From Sclerodactyla briareus (lineage: Eukaryota > Echinodermata > Holothuroidea > Dendrochirotida > Sclerodactylidae), in the NCBI GenBank assembly GCA_026419785.1, contig JAODTK010003921.1, positions 62,001 to 126,000 on the forward strand: a stretch of DNA of 64,000 bases, given 5' to 3'. The notes under the pieces are model-generated. The model worked only from the letters and a program-made list of their open reading frames with translations. It was not told the DNA's origin and ran no database searches. Made by a program: the position numbers and the translations under genes. Shown piece after piece: positions 34,541-47,174 of the stretch. How positions within the stretch are numbered: position 1 is the stretch's first letter; each line of letters starts with the position of its first letter.

Positions 34541-37500
34541 CGCGAAATATCAGAGGAACAGCGTGAAGGGAAGTTCTGTTCTACTATTGGACCCAACATT
34601 TCATGTACCCACTCAAAAATATTGGCTTGGTATTGGGGACAGTGACAATCATCACTTTTGTCCATATTTGTTTTCAAGTGGAATGAACCGCGCTTTGAAT
34701 AATCCATTTAATACCCAACAGTTTATTGTGATTACTCATTATCACCGTAGCAGATAGGAACCCCTACCATTCCGGGACAGTAGGGATCATATGCACAAGA
34801 TATTATTTGCATGTAGGTTAATGAACAAAGAAAGAGACGTGTTACCTGGAAATCCAACTGACGCAAGATCCGGTTGTGTGTGTCGTAAGCTGATTATCTG
34901 CTACTTGCCTGTTTTGTTTCCTTTATTACAACGTTGGATATTTGGCAAGGTATCAATAAGCATAGTTTTGCGTTCTCGATTCCCGGTCAGAAAGGCACTC
35001 CCGTTGGCTTCGGTAGTTACATCCTTGCGTTGTGGGAGTCGGACGCCTCTGTGAATGCCTGGGACTATTAGCCGTGTGGGATTTGGCTTCGCTCTGATGG
35101 TAGTGGTCACGCCTCAGGCTCCAAGCCGCAGTTTCCTTAGTTGTAGTCTTGGTTACAGCGTACAAATCACTGCACATCCCACTCAGGGTTGCCACATGGG
35201 GTCATCGAATGAGCTTATTCACGCAGTTGTAAGTGCGCATTGCTCACTGCTAAAAAGCTCGGGGTATATACGAGATTCTCCCATAGCTTATTATTACAGC
35301 ATATCTTTCAAAAACTGGTTCACCACTCTTCGAGAATGCACAATTCAATCCCATCTTCTCGGATGTTATGGAGAACAAAATTGGCCAAAATATGCGAAAT
35401 TGTGTGCTGGTAGGATGGGTAGGTTTTCGTTACAATTCATTAAATGTGTATCAAGTTTAAGGAGGGGGGAGGGGAGGGAAAATATGTCATGTGTTTCTAT
35501 TTCTCGATCACATGAGTCTTCGGAAAGATAACAAATTGTGCTTTGCTGTATAGGGCGTGTACTTTAGGCGCACCTTGACCTTTGGCCAGAAAGTTGTTTT
35601 TTCAATCAGTAGACTGATAACTGGTTCTTAGTGGTACAAAGTTTGAGGCGACGGACCACGCTGTAAGCTCGTAGGTGTTGCGGTAACGGCCGCTTGATCC
35701 CATAGGGTGCAATATTATCAAAGGAAATTTCCGACTAATCATTTTCGGATATCATTTTTGGAGAAGAGACTTCTACGTAACACCCGGGAACGAATTGAGG
35801 ATTAGTCCAGGAAGCCTGGCTGAAAATTCTTCAATCTCATGTGCGTCAGGGAGGGACATAGAAATCCACAGGGAAGAAATTAGGGCCTGAACGGGAAGTC
35901 TGTTGTGGGCCCGGGCCACAGAGAGCTATCTGAAACTCTCTTCGGACCCCTCCGTTGGAGTGAAGAAGTTGGTAAAAATTCCCCAAAAATCTCCGACCAG
36001 CACTCGCACTCCGCAGTATCCTTACTATTGTAGCCTAATTCATAAAGAGCTTAGGAAACATATACTACTATGACAGGTTCCTATGGTTACTAGCTTGATC
36101 GTCAGGGTCACTGTTGAAGCTAGATTTCCAGGAAAGGAGAGGCAGCTTATTCGGGTAATTGTTTCACTATGCACAAACGAGAATGGCTTGCAGTTCACGC
36201 GTAGTGTTACTCAGTACGGTCCGCTTCTGAGCGATGCCATTTGCCAATATACGCATCATAGACTTGTTGGTTGAGAGGTTGCTTTGAAATAAGGGACATA
36301 TAGGACATAGTGGTCCTCAGTATTTGTCCAAATCTCCTTTCAAAAACATTGATGCTGGTTAGAGGTAATAACTCTGTCTAGTAGGCGTTCCGATTATGTG
36401 TGACTCTAGTCGTAGTTCCTACGTTAAGTTATTTGCGCTAGTTTAGGAAAGTTTCTATCTATTACATCTGTTAGAGAGTTGAATTGAAATCATGCTAGGA
36501 GAGAGTGAGTGTATCAAAACAGTCCGGGAGATCTCATGTTTGGGAGAATTCTGCAATTCTCCTGTCGGAGAATCGGTAGGTTAATACAGATAGGAATATC
36601 ATTGTCTGCAAACCGTTAGATACAAAACAGGGCGTCACAGTTTGAGGACACCCTGGATGTATGAGTTTTTTACATAGGTCGATAATTACAGTCAGTAACG
36701 TGTGTGTCATCCATAGCATGACACGATGCTAATACAGTCAATGCCACTCTCTTAATCAAACGCACAGTTACATAACCAACGAACCGCTGTACGGAACGAC
36801 GTGCAAAATCTACTCCCAAAAAGATACCACCGGAAGTAGTCTATTCTATTCAAATATCTCGAAACCTAAATTGACAACTACCATCCAAACAAAGCTTTCT
36901 GGTAGCTGGGACAACAGGGTGGTCTGACTATGCAATGAAAATGAAGGACCCTTCAAACTGGAATTAATTTCAAGAGGGGTGAAATAAAGTCTTTTATATA
37001 TTTTAATATAGGAGAACGTTGCATTGTGGGTTAAATACAATATGTAGATCATGAATATTAAATTTTTTCATCCCGAATAGGAGAATCTCCAGGACTGTCA
37101 AAATTCCTGTAAGCGAGTAAAAAGACTTCAATCTTATCCCCTCCTAGTCGCCGCTAACGGTAGGTAACTTGCAGAGCATGCAGTCGTTCTTGGCACCTTC
37201 ATCTTCATGTCGGGAATCAGCTTTGTGTTCTTCTCAATAGCTGTACAAGTTTTAGTTTTAGGATAAACATACTGCGTTGCCTTTTTATACCGAACGGTGT
37301 GTCTGACAAGAGCATGAACAGAACAAGAGATGATTTTTTTTTCATTCAAAGAATAGGAAAAGGGCGTCGATTAACCCAATGCATGATATTGGTTGCCTCA
37401 TTGATTTCTCAGTAATATGTTCTCCAAACAGACTTATCACGGCAATAATCACATGGTATAGTATAGGTCTGTGTATGGTTCTTAGGTTTTGTTTTAATAA

Positions 37501-38799
37501 TTATTTTGTTCCGGCTCAGACATCACTGTACCGCTATATACCAGTCTGCTCCACGGCGGCGGTTCTTCGTTGTCACGCAAAACTCGATCACCATGGAATA
37601 AATTATTACAAAACCATAGTCGATATGGTTAGCCACTACTCGGGAACAGGATACTCAGAACGCGGGCTTCGCTAGCTTCGCTAGAAATAACCACGGCCGT
37701 GTCCTCCAATCGTTCTCACATGTATCCTTGTTAATAAAATCCACATCCTCGATTTTGTGTCCAGTACCGGCCCTACGAAGGCCCTGCTAAACATGTGAAA
37801 ATGAAACTAAGTTTGTTTTCTTGAAAGCAATTTGACAGGTTGTGGATTCCTTGTTGCAGGCGTGAATCTATACACAGTTCACGTTAGTCCGTATGTGTAT
37901 GTGATATGCGTGGGAGTCGGTAGTTAGTCTTTTGTGTTAGACGATGAGACTTGATATTTCCCGTTTGCCTTGGTGCTTTAGTACACCACGCGAAGAATTC
38001 TGCAGTGCGCCATCACGCAAGCACGTACTCTCGGGTGTTGGTATCATTGTCCCATTCAAATTTTAATCTGCTTCCAATTATCGGATGAAGCCAATCGCAA
38101 CACTGAGAGGGAACACACACCCCGCTGCCGGATACATTCAAATATTTCCGTGAATGGTTGGACCGTAACAAGCTGTTACCACACCTGTAACATCGAGGAT
38201 TGTCGTTAGCAGTTTGACAATCCAAACATGATTCTTGCTATCCATATCATCGTATTTAAAAACACAGCAGCCATGAGATCAACCCCAACAGACGTTTGAC
38301 TTAGTTCGCCGGTATTGGCTGCCACTCGATATTATGTGCAGTGATTTGTACCTAACAAAGGCCTGTGGGAATTTCGTTTCGCTCGATTGTCGCGCTGACT
38401 CAGGGTGAGACCAGTGGGTGTGTTTGCGACGTCAACGTTGTGAATGTTACAATGGCATTTTCCGTACTGGAATACGGGGAAAGGGACATGCCTGCGTTAA
38501 AATCCAACCCTACTCAGTCTGTTTTGACTTTGTTGAGGAACCTCAACCAATTTTGGCATTCGTTTGGAAACGGAGATTACGTCCTATTTCCCATGAAGGA
38601 TTCATATTTTTTCGAATTCGTGCGCCCCCGGTGACCAAAGAACTGCAATATGCCTGCGAAGAGAGATAATACAGTGTGGCTTCAGCTGCATCATTCTTGG
38701 TTAAATTCTCATTTTCAGTATTGTAAAAGTTTGTTGTAAATATAAATGACCAGTTTTTCGTAGCATCCGCTCGAGATTTTTCAGGGTTGTACCATTACA
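34541..38799. other. Long stretch without a recognised gene
   Basis: The longest uninterrupted frame is 35055-35531 (+, 158 codons), which shows no signal peptide, domain or repeat and may be chance. A minus-strand Cys-rich frame at 38013-38225 (RCYRCGN, CVPSQCCDW) and a plus-strand frame at 38418-38669 with a CECYNGIF segment resembling part of an EGF-like fold could be isolated exons, but the evidence is weak. No receptor-family or LINE motif is seen. Confidence 0.35.
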
Positions 38800-38904
38800 T
38801 TATATAGATATGTATATTATATTATATATATATAATATATATATATATAAGAGTATAATAGATATATATATATATTATATATATTATTATATATATATAT
38901 ATAT
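38800..38904. repeat. AT dinucleotide microsatellite
   Basis: About 100 bp of imperfect (TA)n. It directly precedes interspersed repeat R copy 2. A second short AT stretch lies inside that repeat at about 39180-39212. Confidence 0.92.
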
Positions 38905-40165
38905 GGTAAGAGAAAAGACAATTGTGAGGATGGAGTATTTTTCTTATGAACAGTGATACTCGACCCCGCCCGCCAGGATCAAGCTTCCTTCCATGGTATG
39001 TGAGTTACCTATTTTAAGTAACTGAATTCGGGGCCATATTGTTTCGGCATCTCAGGTCTACAGGTCATCAAGGTGAAAAAGTTTGAAGGTGGAAGGGGAA
39101 AATCGTGGGTGAAAGATTATAGACTGGTAGCCTACATAACACGATAACTCGATCCCAAGAACGGATCAAACCATACTAAGTATTATATCATATATTATAA
39201 TATATATATAATGTGTGTTCATAATCAGTCAGTAACCCCGAGTTCCGTCAGAGAAAAATTGGCTAATTTTGTCTGGTGAACACGATGTACTCATAAGCTT
39301 AGTATTCGTGTGGCTGATATGAGTACTGCTCTGTGAATCCTGCGAGAATCGTTTACATGATTCAAGCCCTTCTCCGTCAATAAACTAAATTTTCAATGAG
39401 GAGTAAACATGCTTCATTTCAGACAACATGGCACGCCAACTAATGAAAAAAACATACAAATTTGAATGCAATGAGAGGGTCTTTCCGGTACTCCATGGTA
39501 ATGAGTAAAAACACAAATAGATTTGATTTTGCGGTAACTTGGTAACTTGCAGTAACTAAAAAGATGGAATTTTATTCCCGTTTTTGTGGCAAAGTTTGAT
39601 TTTTCCATCAGGGACGCATTGATTTTGAGGTATAGAAATAAACGCACAGGGGAATGGGAGCTCGCAGATAAATATGCAAATTAGCTCACAGTTATGCATT
39701 TCAATAGAGTTTTTTCTTCAAATCCTTCAGATGCATTTGATCATAATATTCCTGTTGTGAATGCCTCCCCCTTAATCCTCACCATCATTCGGCAAACATT
39801 TGAACTGTTCCGGAGGGTAGAGGGCGGGTCGACCAATACGAGGAAATCTCGACCTGTCACAGTTACCCTGTAAGAGTTATTCCAGTTTACGGAACGTGAT
39901 GGTTTTGGGGTCACCTGAGGTCACACACATCAGGCAGGTCAAAGATCTTTATGCTCATCGGTCTCTGGTTATTTCTTAATAATTAGACCTGAATTTAGCA
40001 CACGTTCACTCTATGGAGCCCAATCACACGAACGCTGCTATAATGCAACATGTCTTGGGATATGGAGGGGGCCTACAACTGTCTAATACAATGGAGAGGG
40101 TACACCTCGCAAAGGTCCTGTATTATTTCGATCATTGCGATGAGCTGCGTTGTCCTTTGAAGCAC
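38905..40165. repeat. ~1.25 kb interspersed repeat R, copy 2
   Basis: Counterpart of 15440-16680 in the same orientation, with small indels throughout and an added AT stretch at about 39180-39212. No coding capacity. It ends about 400 bp upstream of receptor E. Confidence 0.75.
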
Positions 40166-40559
40166 GGTCATGCTATTCTGATCAATTATATCGTAATTCT
40201 GTACAATTAGCATTTTGAGTGGGACTTAGAGGCATGCACTGACTTCAAGGGACGTTCAAGTCTGTTCATCTCAGGGGGACAGAAGCTTATCTCTGAAGTA
40301 ATCGGTGATCGCTGGAAGACTTGGTTCAGTGGACTTAGCTTGAAATCTGAAATTTTTCCATTGTCCTCGTTTCTAGTAATAACCGACCGTCCGAAGCCGC
40401 TTCGATCTCAGACTCGAATGGTGTTATATACTAGTTTTCAACACCGATCCCCCCCAAAACAGTTCGCCGGATAGTTTTAGACGTTACAATTGCAACTTCA
40501 TCCAATGATGTACCCACGGATTAATTACCGGCCCACCTACTTGTATGCCGCATTTGTTA

Positions 40560-42010
40560 AAGGGAAAATATACCTCCCTGCACTTTAACACAACAACATA
40601 TGGAAACGAGCACAGCTACACAGCTGTTGTTGGACCTGGTCCCTTCTAACCTGTGACCCCCCGGATGGAACCATATGGAATGTGAACATCGGGAGAGCCG
40701 TGATTACGGGGAGTGGTTTCAAACATGGTATAGATGATGGTCGATTTGTAAAGACGTGAACTAGACATCTCAAAAATCCATTTAGAAATCTGTAATGACG
40801 GTGAAGCCTCCGGGTTGGTGATTTTCGCGCGGAAACCCGTTATTATTGTGGATGCAATTGTGGCGTTTGTATTATTTATTTCATTTCTGGTGAATCTATC
40901 CTCAAAACGTACGTTGACCTTTATGTTTCTGAGCGAGGTAAAGATATCGACTACTGTACACTATCGATGGATGCGAGAGTACTTTTCCTGATGAAAAATT
41001 GATGTTACACTTCCTATCGAGATAATGGCGTGATGCGAAATTGCACACAATGCTGCAAGTGGCATGTTAAACCCGACCCTTTGTGAAGTTACTACTACTA
41101 GCGTAAACAACCCCAAGCCGGGTCTGCGTTCATCAAATGTGGAATTATTGTAGTACCACCTCCCGATATAACAGTGTCGAGTCCTTGTAGTTTCAGTATA
41201 CCGTCGCAGGAGTGATGAGGAAGGTCGAAACCTCACCCTTCATATGCACCGGTTTCCACAGTCGGCAATGACTCCATTTAATGGAGTTGGAAGTGACGAC
41301 CACTCTATATCGGAGGAACGTATCTGCATGGGAAACTGAACGGAGGTGTGCACAAAATAAGAAACAATTCAAGCTTTTCTAGAACAGATGGTCACATCTT
41401 CATAAACTGCACTGCAACACTAGGTTCGAAGGTGGACAGTGCGCAAGCCCGTGTGGACGAATATATTCGGAGTTCGCCATCGTCACTTTCAACCGAAGAT
41501 CTGATACAGATCACAAACCGTGTCGCAGTCTTCCACCCAGCGGTCAACGATGGAATATGAAACGGGAGATGACCAGTCCGTTTTATATCTGGTATCTGAT
41601 TGGCTTCTGTTCTCCTCTGTAACCTGATTGGCCTGTTAATTTTCCATCATATTCATGCAACCGATTGGAGCTGAGACGCGTGGACAAGGAGCCGCATCTT
41701 TTCATGTGAGCAAATCGGAACTGGGACAGAAAATAGTGACGTCACGGAAATGAGAAAATGGTGTTATCTCCGAGCGAAGGCGGAGGTAGCAACGAACGAA
41801 ATTTACGAACCGTACATCCCGGAGAACTAGGACACCGAAGTGACGCGGATGGGTTTGTCGCAGAACGATGCTGAGGTAGAAGCGAACGATATGTACGAAC
41901 CGTACGTCCCAGAGGAAGGAAATACCGAAATTGCTCCTCGCCAATCGTGCACAAAAATCGCGAAAGGTTGTGTAAACTATGTCGTACTCGATTCCGAAGA
42001 AGCCGAGTAA
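40560..42010 (+). pseudogene. Receptor E: degraded IgSF YEPY-tail receptor
   Basis: A family member with heavy decay. Fragments of the signal-peptide region (about 40535-40575) precede LHFNTTTYGNEHSYT, the start of Ig1. The end of Ig1 reads YVDLYVSERGKDIDYCTL (about 40910-40970). Ig2 is mostly unrecognisable (41000-41160), and Ig3 retains GHIFINCTATLG (41390-41425). A weak transmembrane region lies near 41580-41660. The tail keeps two good modules: EVATNEIYEPYIPEN (41787-41828) and EVEANDMYEPYVPEE (41872-41916). An in-frame TAG directly follows the first, a base substitution that indel errors cannot explain. The final block VVLDSEEAE ends in TAA at 42008-42010. I call it a pseudogene, although a receptor with an early-terminated tail is possible. 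Confidence 0.68.
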
Positions 42011-44740
42011 CGAGTACAGTTCGAATCCCCAGTCTCTATACCGTAGGGATATGGACTCAATCGAGTCCGTGTTAAGCAATCTGTCACGAGTCCGGACGCA
42101 CTACAGCGTTATGAACCATACAGTGGTTCGAGTTAGGAGCACTAGTTTTACGCTACCAAGCGAAAATAATATTTGACTGCAAGACAGCAGATGTTCCATT
42201 AAAATTCGGTTTGGTTAATCTGGATCATGATAGGATTATTGGTACTAAACTCAACTATAACTGGTGTCACGATCGGATTCGTCTATGTATGACTTTTTTA
42301 TACCTTGCAAATCGAATAGAATATGTTACAACAATTTTGCTACACAGTGTTATGAGAAGCTGTCCAACCGGATATAGGATTGTTGCGATATTTTTGGTTT
42401 TGGCCCCACTTATTCATTACAATTATTAATAGACTCAAAGGAAACGACCCTCTCTCACTGTTAGCATCTGTCATTCACGTAGGAGCAATTTTCTCTCCGC
42501 CACTAAGTTCAGGGACTTTTCAAGTGAGCCACTATTCCACCTACTCGTCAATGACATTTCAGAGATTCTAACTACTTCATACGTCATGGTTAATCATATA
42601 ATTATATCCTTCACGTCGTTTCCATATTGAAGACATGCTACGTATCATGTGAGGTATTAAGATTGATAGCAAATCACGATAAAAAAAAAGAGCTTGAAGA
42701 GAATCTGTCAGTGATCCTTGGTGGTAGAAATTTCTATTGACTAGACCTTACGATGTATATTATTTTTTCCACGTTGAGGATCCATTCAGGCCATGAGGGA
42801 TTAGGTTTAGAGTGATCCACTGAATATTGAAACTGGCTACTGGAAACTGGCTCCAGAGTCATCGATCGTAATTCGTCTATTTTTGACTATTGTGAACCCT
42901 TCTCATCATCGAATAGACAATGTTATAAACAATGTTTGCCAATCGTTATGTAAAACGGAACCGTTTTCTAGTAGTTTCGTTTACTGAGTATCCTCGGGTG
43001 AGAACCTAACATTAATGCTTTCAGCTTGTTTTTTATTTGAGGGCAAGTCCCCCGCCACACATTTTTAAAAAATTAATAATTATCATTGTACTTGGCAATT
43101 TCGCAATTGGCAACTTTGATGACGTCATATCTACCAATTTTGAGAAACGTTAATAAATATGATATGACTCATACAAAGTTTGCCAGTTGACAAAATCACA
43201 AAATTATTATGAAGTTTGAGGAAGCCATATCCTCCCAACCGATCATGCTATAAACTGTGTTATTTGATCGTTTTTTTATTCTCTTTAACAATATACACCA
43301 AAAGAGGTATTATTTTGGCTCGACTTTGCCTTAAACTTCGGTAGAACCGTGTTCCACTCATCAACCGGCTGAACGAGTACGAGAGGATTACTACCAGTTT
43401 CGTTTTTATTGTAACCCACCAAGCTGTTAGCTATAAGCTTGTATTAGTGAACCCACGACAAGACTCATAAACAACGAACCTCCTTCCGTAATTCCTGTTA
43501 TGATGATTTTCTCCTGACGTCCAAACTACTGACATAAACCTGATGAACCGGACATATATGTTCGAAGACAACATCTAAATACTCAGTTTTACTTCATTGT
43601 TGACACTATCGTCGCGTAAAAGACATCTGGCATAGACATCTTGGTGTTAGGAGGAAACTAAGGGCATTACTGTTATTTGCTGAGCGCGCTGAGCATGCAT
43701 GGTCAGTCCGGTGCATACCCGATAGCACTTGCGGATCGTATCTATCCATTCGAAACGTAACTGAGTTTTGAAAGGGCTATTTTACTACTTGGTTTCAGTT
43801 AGAAGGAAATTGGTTATATGTTCCGCAAGCCTGCAGCTGCTGATTGAAATGTGAACTAGAAATTTGGAAAAGTAACTCGAATGTACGGCTTATCACGAAA
43901 CGCCAGTCCGCGAAGCACTGGCAGCAAATCGGGGCAATTATTTGATGTACTAATTTCGCTCTATAATCTGGGCAGTGTAAATAGTTTCCTCTCATTGTTG
44001 TAACGATCATTAGATTTTGTCGACAAAACCCTCAAAATATTTCCATATTTAAACTTGCTTTCAATTCCTGACTTAATATCTTTCATTGATTTTCCACTTA
44101 CGGTAATGAATTTTCTTTTCCGCACTAACCGTAACGATATCAGACGAGACGGTTTTCGAGATAGTGTTAAACGTTCTAATTGTTCAATTAATCTAAACAA
44201 TCGAACGCGTAACCGGTATAACAATGGTGTTACCAATCGGATCTTTACGCCACCATTCTCACGAGTACCGGATTTGTGGAAGGACATCGATATAAAACTT
44301 TCTCAACGAACCAAAATCGCCCAAGCTCGCATTTCCACGCTGAGGCGGCGATACCGTGCACCCCCCAATTAACAACATACGGAATTTAACATCAGGAGGA
44401 AAACCGTGAACGACTGGTGAGAATGGAGTTGGTACAATCAAGTTGATCGGATCTTCACGATATTGCTTGGAAACTGGCATGACGGGTGAAACCCTATGGT
44501 ACCGATTGGTAATTTCGAAAAAGGCCTCCTCGCGTAGAACTGTATCCGTTGTTAGTGGAAATATTGACGACAGAGAAACCGTGACCACAATAAATTTACA
44601 TGACTATGATAACGGTTCCTGTCGTGAACAACCGTGCACTGGTCTGGCATTATAAGCAAATAGACTAATTGTAATTTCTTCCAAGGTAACAGTTTACAAC
44701 TCTTGTTTACTTTCAGTTTGATGAACTTTGATTCGCCTCT
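41880..44740. repeat. Segmental duplication, copy 2, left part
   Basis: Pairs with 1-3590 (see that entry for landmarks). It lacks the ~1 kb present at 1076-2088. Similarity stops at about 44720 inside receptor F, after which 44740-46050 is unrelated to copy 1. The intergenic DNA at 42011-44223 holds nothing recognised beyond this match. Confidence 0.85.
44224..44720 (+). pseudogene. Receptor F: truncated paralog of receptor B
   Basis: The ATG at 44224 sits in the same context as receptor B (AACGTTCTAATTGTTCAATT upstream in both) and begins a decayed signal peptide. Ig1 runs to about 44530 (B: 3187). The sequence then jumps to the part of Ig2 matching B from about 3430 (ACCACAATAAATTTACATGA), so about 240 bp including the second Ig1 cysteine is deleted. 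The match ends after TAACAGTTTACAACTC at about 44720. Ig3, the transmembrane helix and the tail are absent. This is a pseudogene, and sequencing error cannot account for it. Confidence 0.8.
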
Positions 44741-46050
44741 TTAAGACGAATCAAAAAAGTCAATTAACGGTAACTCTGTACGGCTGTAACTCAAATTACT
44801 GCCTAAAAACAGTATCGCAACCAACTGCCTTGCCAATAATCCATTTGTCCTACACCCATTGACTAGCTAGTAGCAACTACTTACGACTGCAACCTAAACG
44901 TCTTGGTAGCTGGCGGGCAAATCATCATCTATCTTTCTTTCTTTCTTTCCCTCGCCTTTCCCTTCTTTCTTTATCTTTCTTTCTCGGGTCTTTCTTCTTT
45001 CTTTCTTCCTTTCTTTCTGGGCTACATTTTTCATGCGACAGAAACTGGGACGTGATGTGGTGTGACAGACAAATACCCTCTAGCTCCAAAAGGACTTGAA
45101 CGATGCATTTCATTGTGTAATCAAATTATAGAGAAGGATATAGTTGGCTAGAGTACCGACTACAAGCGATGCTAATTTGAATATCCTCATTTCATAAAAA
45201 TTGGAATTGCATGACAGATTACAAAAATACATTCACAGCAAAATTACTTTCGAAAATTTCACAATTAAGTACATGATGGCGTTAGTCACATTTTATGATT
45301 TTGCGTGGTAGAAAGAACAACACAACCAGAGGAATATAATATAACCGATTTACGTTTTGCTCCGTACCAACTTAGCAACGCTATGCGTGCAGTGTGAGCG
45401 CGCCTAATGCTGTCCGCCATTAATGAGATTTGGGGCTAATTCCTTAATTTGATATGACCTTACGTACGTTCGTGCTTCGCGTGTATCGAGCAAGTAGCAG
45501 ATGAGACCGACAAACAACCTGTGTATTTTTTTTTGCCCGGACCGTAATTGCGTCCAGTCCTCCTTTGATCACAGAAGTTTGGAAGTCCGCCCTCTTGTCA
45601 ACTATATGAATCAAACTCGTAATGGCACTGGTCATTTCCAAGTGGGGTTGTAAAATTTGGAAGGCTTACCATTGGCTAAAATGATAATTAGCAAACGCAG
45701 GCCTAGGATCCGAGGCGGACGGGACGGGAGCCCGAGGCGTTGGTGGAGTGGATTACATATCTGCAAGGGAGAAACACACAATTGAGCAGTTGTCCAACTT
45801 CAAATCTGTAATACCCTGGGAGAAAACTATGTGCATTATATAACGTTCCCGAGAACCTTCCCACTCCAGACCTCTACGCTCACCCTCAACCTCCATGCCC
45901 CGACTGCCCGATTTTAACCCTTAAAAAAAAAAAAAAAAAAAAGCCCTGCCTATAACTATTCTGTCTAGTTTTCATATGTCCACGGCAAGGAAGAGTGGAC
46001 CCTTGGGCTCATATTTCTGATCAAATGATACCGTTCGTGCGTTGCTTTTG
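44741..46050. other. Interior of duplication copy 2 not shared with copy 1
   Basis: This replaces the end of receptor B and the LINE fragment found in copy 1. It holds a CTTT microsatellite (44930-45018) and a 20-base poly(A) at 45923-45942, which may mark the 3' end of a retro-inserted sequence on the + strand. No protein is recognised. Confidence 0.45.
44930..45018. repeat. CTTT-type microsatellite
   Basis: Imperfect CTTT/CCTT repeats over about 90 bp. The Arg/Lys/Glu-rich frame on the other strand is a translation of this repeat, not a gene. Confidence 0.9.
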
Positions 46051-46550
46051 CGTACGTCCAAACGAGACATAGCCCCGCAAACGAATATTTCATCAAAATG
46101 GAAGTGGAGAAGAACAAAAAGTTTTCCTCCCAGTAATTCTTTTAAATTTTACATCATGTGTTGATCACGCAACACTTAATTTTTTCGTGGTAACTGTTCA
46201 CAGCCATATTCGTGTATGTTTATTAGTAGGTATGAATGCTCGTCCAGAAAACCATAATAACGGTGAACCCGGAACTATATATGTGAAGAAGGAAATCAGT
46301 ATTGCGGTAATTCCATATTCGAACATGTTTCCAAATTTTCCGATACTATTCACTGTCGTCACGAGGCGAACATCAGAGCCAACCAACCATGGAGGCTAGG
46401 GTGCATTTTTCGTTATTGTGGGAATGTTCAAGAACTATATTCTTCATGAAAACTACATTCCGTTTCATTCGATTCAGTAATGTTGGCTAAGGTGTGTATA
46501 CATAGGAGTATATACCGTCTGTAATCTTTGTTTCTGATCGGCATAAGAGG

Positions 46551-46738
46551 ATATATAAAATATATATATATATATTATATATATATATATATATAATATA
46601 TATAATATATATATATAATATATATATATTATATATATATATATCTATATATATATATATATTATATATATATATATTATATATATATATATATATATCT
46701 ATATATATATATATAGATATATATATATATATATATAC
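46551..46738. repeat. Expanded AT microsatellite
   Basis: About 185 bp of near-pure (TA)n between AGAGGATATA and TATATACTGTCATCG. The same anchors at 7950-7990 enclose only about 25 bp of mixed A/T sequence, so this tract expanded in one duplication copy. The Tyr/Ile frame on the minus strand is repeat translation. Confidence 0.95.
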
Positions 46739-47174
46739 TGTCATCGTTCCAAGACCCCTGGAATATATTCACACGATATCCGTTTCTGGAAGATTTTCCT
46801 GATCTAATCGTTCAGCTGTAATTGTGAAACACACATATCAACATCGTTTTGAAACCTTTTCAATGGGCTGCATATGTGAGAGGGCATCTGTACTGTGAGC
46901 GGGCAACGTACGCTAGCAACAGTATTTCGGATATGTTTGATAAATTCTGAACGACAGCAGCTCGAAACGATTATACATGAGTACCTGTTTATAGTTTGCT
47001 GGAAGCATTGGTTTCCGTAGGATTTTGTGGAGTTCGGCATTCGTCTGAACACCTAAGGAACTACAGGGGGATAATATACGGAACGAATTGCAAAACGTCG
47101 AATGTCGGGATATATTCAATCACCGTTAGTGTAATATCATGTTTTTCATCCAAGTGTTTTACATTGCAGCAATA

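Noticed and set aside
35055-35531. A 158-codon open frame as a gene
   Set aside because: No signal peptide, domain or homologous copy in the window. Length alone is weak evidence in 64 kb read in six frames.
44925-45113. A Lys/Arg/Glu-rich 62-codon frame
   Set aside because: Translation of the CTTT microsatellite on the other strand.
46487-46744. An 85-codon Tyr/Ile frame
   Set aside because: Translation of the AT microsatellite.
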